Shown: piece after piece, positions 6,058 through 7,009 of the stretch
Layout: each line of letters begins with the position of its first letter
Numbering within the stretch: the first letter of the stretch is position 1
Assembly: GCA_019410445.1 (NCBI GenBank)
Contig: DXSO01000028.1
Coordinates: forward strand, 1-7,009
Length of the DNA: 7,009 nucleotides
Source of the DNA: Sutterella sp.
GTDB lineage: Bacteria > Pseudomonadota > Gammaproteobacteria > Burkholderiales > Burkholderiaceae_F
Direction: 5' to 3'
The notes under the pieces: model-generated
The model's database searches: none
Seen by the model: only the letters and a program-made list of their open reading frames with translations
Told to the model about the DNA's origin: nothing
Position numbers and translations under genes: made by a program

Positions 6058-6849
6058 TTAAGCCTTTTTTGAGCTGCGATGCACCCAGAACCAGACAATT
6101 ACCCCTACAGCCATCACCGGCAGGCTCAACCACTGCCCGCGAGAAAGTCCCAGCAGTCCCAATCCAAGATAGCTGTCGGGTTCGCGGAAATATTCCACGA
6201 TGAAGCGAACCAACCCGTATCCAATACAAAAAAGTGCTCCGACGGCGCCGGCGGCACGCGGTTTACGCGAAAAAAGCCACAGCACCGTAAACAACAGCGC
6301 TCCCTCAAGAAAAGCTTCATAAAGCTGAGAGGGGTGACGAGGCACAAGCGTGCCTGAATGCCTGAACACCATGGCCCATGGCAAGTCCGGGCTTGCTGCT
6401 CTCCCCCAGAGCTCTCCATTGATGAAGTTACCGATGCGTCCAAACATCAACCCGAGCGGAACCAAAGGTGCCACGAAATCGGCCACCGTAAAAAAGGTCT
6501 TTTTCTTGACCTGAGCAAAAACGTAGATCGCCAGAATCGAACCGATAATGCCGCCATGGGCACTCATGCCGCCTTGCCAAACCTTGAAAATATCCAACGG
6601 ATGCGTCAAATACCACTCAGGTTGATAAAACAAACAAAAACCCAGGCGCCCGCCCAAAATAACGCCGATGACTCCGTAGAAAAGAAGATCCTCGACATTT
6701 TCCACACTGATTGAACGCCAGGGATCCTTTGCACGCAGTCTGCCGAGCGTCCAAAACGCAGCAAAACCAAGCAAATACATCAAGCCGTACCAATGCACGG
6801 CAACGGGACCAAGCGAAAATGCAATAGGATCAAATTCTGGCGCGTACAT
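6058..6849 (-). CDS. lgt: Phosphatidylglycerol-prolipoprotein diacylglyceryl transferase
   Basis: Inner-membrane enzyme of the first lipoprotein-maturation step: it transfers diacylglyceryl from phosphatidylglycerol to the lipobox cysteine of prolipoproteins. The 263-aa length is slightly short of E. coli Lgt (291) but normal for the family. The start reads FDPIAFSLGPVAVHWYGLMY (6-25). The essential histidine is H98 in GGMSAHGG, and the Lgt signature GRIGNFINGELWGR spans 137-150 with R138 and N141. HPSQLYEA (172-179) and the late arginine R222 in YFREPD are present. Several hydrophobic helices (about 16-36, 55-75, 100-113, 122-137, 181-194, 203-219, 239-257) agree with a seven-segment membrane protein. 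The ATG has only a weak GGCAAG ahead of it. The gene starts 24 bp after the stop of the pseudouridine synthase gene and is probably co-transcribed with it. Confidence 0.97.
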   Translation of the reverse strand: MYAPEFDPIAFSLGPVAVHWYGLMYLLGFAAFWTLGRLRAKDPWRSISVENVEDLLFYGVIGVILGGRLGFCLFYQPEWYLTHPLDIFKVWQGGMSAHGGIIGSILAIYVFAQVKKKTFFTVADFVAPLVPLGLMFGRIGNFINGELWGRAASPDLPWAMVFRHSGTLVPRHPSQLYEAFLEGALLFTVLWLFSRKPRAAGAVGALFCIGYGLVRFIVEYFREPDSYLGLGLLGLSRGQWLSLPVMAVGVIVWFWVHRSSKKA

Positions 6850-6873
6850 ACGTGCTTGCCGTCAACGTAAAAA

Positions 6874-7009
6874 TCAAAAACGCTCGTTTTCTTTGAGGTA
6901 CCGCCATTTTCCGGGAGGCAGTGCGCCAAGACGCACGCCGCCGACGCGCACGCGCTTGAGTCTCAGAACTTTAAAACCCACAGCCGCACACATTCGTCGA
7001 ATTTGGCGC
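6874..7009 (-). CDS. rRNA pseudouridine synthase, RsuA/RluB/RluE/RluF family (C-terminal end only)
   Basis: The last 44 codons of a minus-strand gene enter from the right edge of the window and end at a TGA (6876-6874). The peptide starts RQIRRMCAAVGF, the conserved RNA-contacting motif of the family (compare NRQIRRMC in RluF). It continues through LRLKRVRVGGVRLGALPPGK to WRYL, the closing pattern of RsuA/RluB/RluE/RluF enzymes. These convert specific uridines of 16S or 23S rRNA to pseudouridine. The catalytic aspartate and any S4 domain lie outside the window, so the target site cannot be assigned; RluF-like wording is closest by eye. Its stop is 24 bp from the lgt start on the same strand, which suggests a shared transcript. 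Confidence 0.85.
   Translation of the reverse strand, partial: RQIRRMCAAVGFKVLRLKRVRVGGVRLGALPPGKWRYLKENERF

Noticed and set aside
6850..6873. TTGACG upstream of lgt as a -35 box
   Set aside because: No -10-like hexamer is found at 16-18 bp downstream, and the short gap to the preceding gene favours co-transcription.

Overview
The window is an ordinary core-genome stretch of a Gram-negative bacterium, most likely a betaproteobacterium of the order Burkholderiales. Three things point there. The order tkt-gap-pgk is typical of that group. The phosphoglycerate kinase has the betaproteobacterial wording around NKGEKKNNEELAK and GSKVSTKLTIL. Lgt and a lipid-recycling DedA protein fit a diderm. 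The moderate GC content, judged by eye, would suit a gut Burkholderiales such as the Sutterellaceae, but this is a guess. Six complete genes and one partial gene fill almost the whole window, and no mobile element, CRISPR array, tRNA or rRNA was seen.

Layout: a DedA-family membrane protein (24-710, +) runs toward a three-gene carbon-metabolism operon on the minus strand, read tkt (5134-3119), gap (3089-2073), pgk (1994-789). The two transcription units converge on a good bidirectional intrinsic terminator at 732-763. A second, strong terminator-like hairpin lies inside the operon between gap and pgk (2025-2051). Upstream of tkt a 193-bp divergent region (5135-5327) holds an extended -10 for tkt, a clear sigma70-type promoter for rsmE, a dyad of CACTG half-sites between them, and a leader hairpin for tkt. 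rsmE (5328-6047, +) then converges with lgt (6849-6058, -) with only 10 bp between their stops. lgt follows, after 24 bp, the 3' end of a pseudouridine synthase gene (6874-7009, -) that is cut by the window edge.

How the genes work together: transketolase supplies glyceraldehyde-3-phosphate from the pentose phosphate pool. GAPDH and phosphoglycerate kinase carry it to 3-phosphoglycerate with ATP formation, or run the reverse direction in gluconeogenesis. The flanking genes are housekeeping: two rRNA modification enzymes (RsmE and a pseudouridine synthase), the first enzyme of lipoprotein maturation (Lgt), and a probable undecaprenyl-phosphate recycling protein (DedA).

No new biological system was found. 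The points most worth a second look are the missing cofactor-selecting aspartate in GAPDH (Thr37), the terminator-like hairpin between gap and pgk, and the dyad in the tkt/rsmE divergent promoter region.
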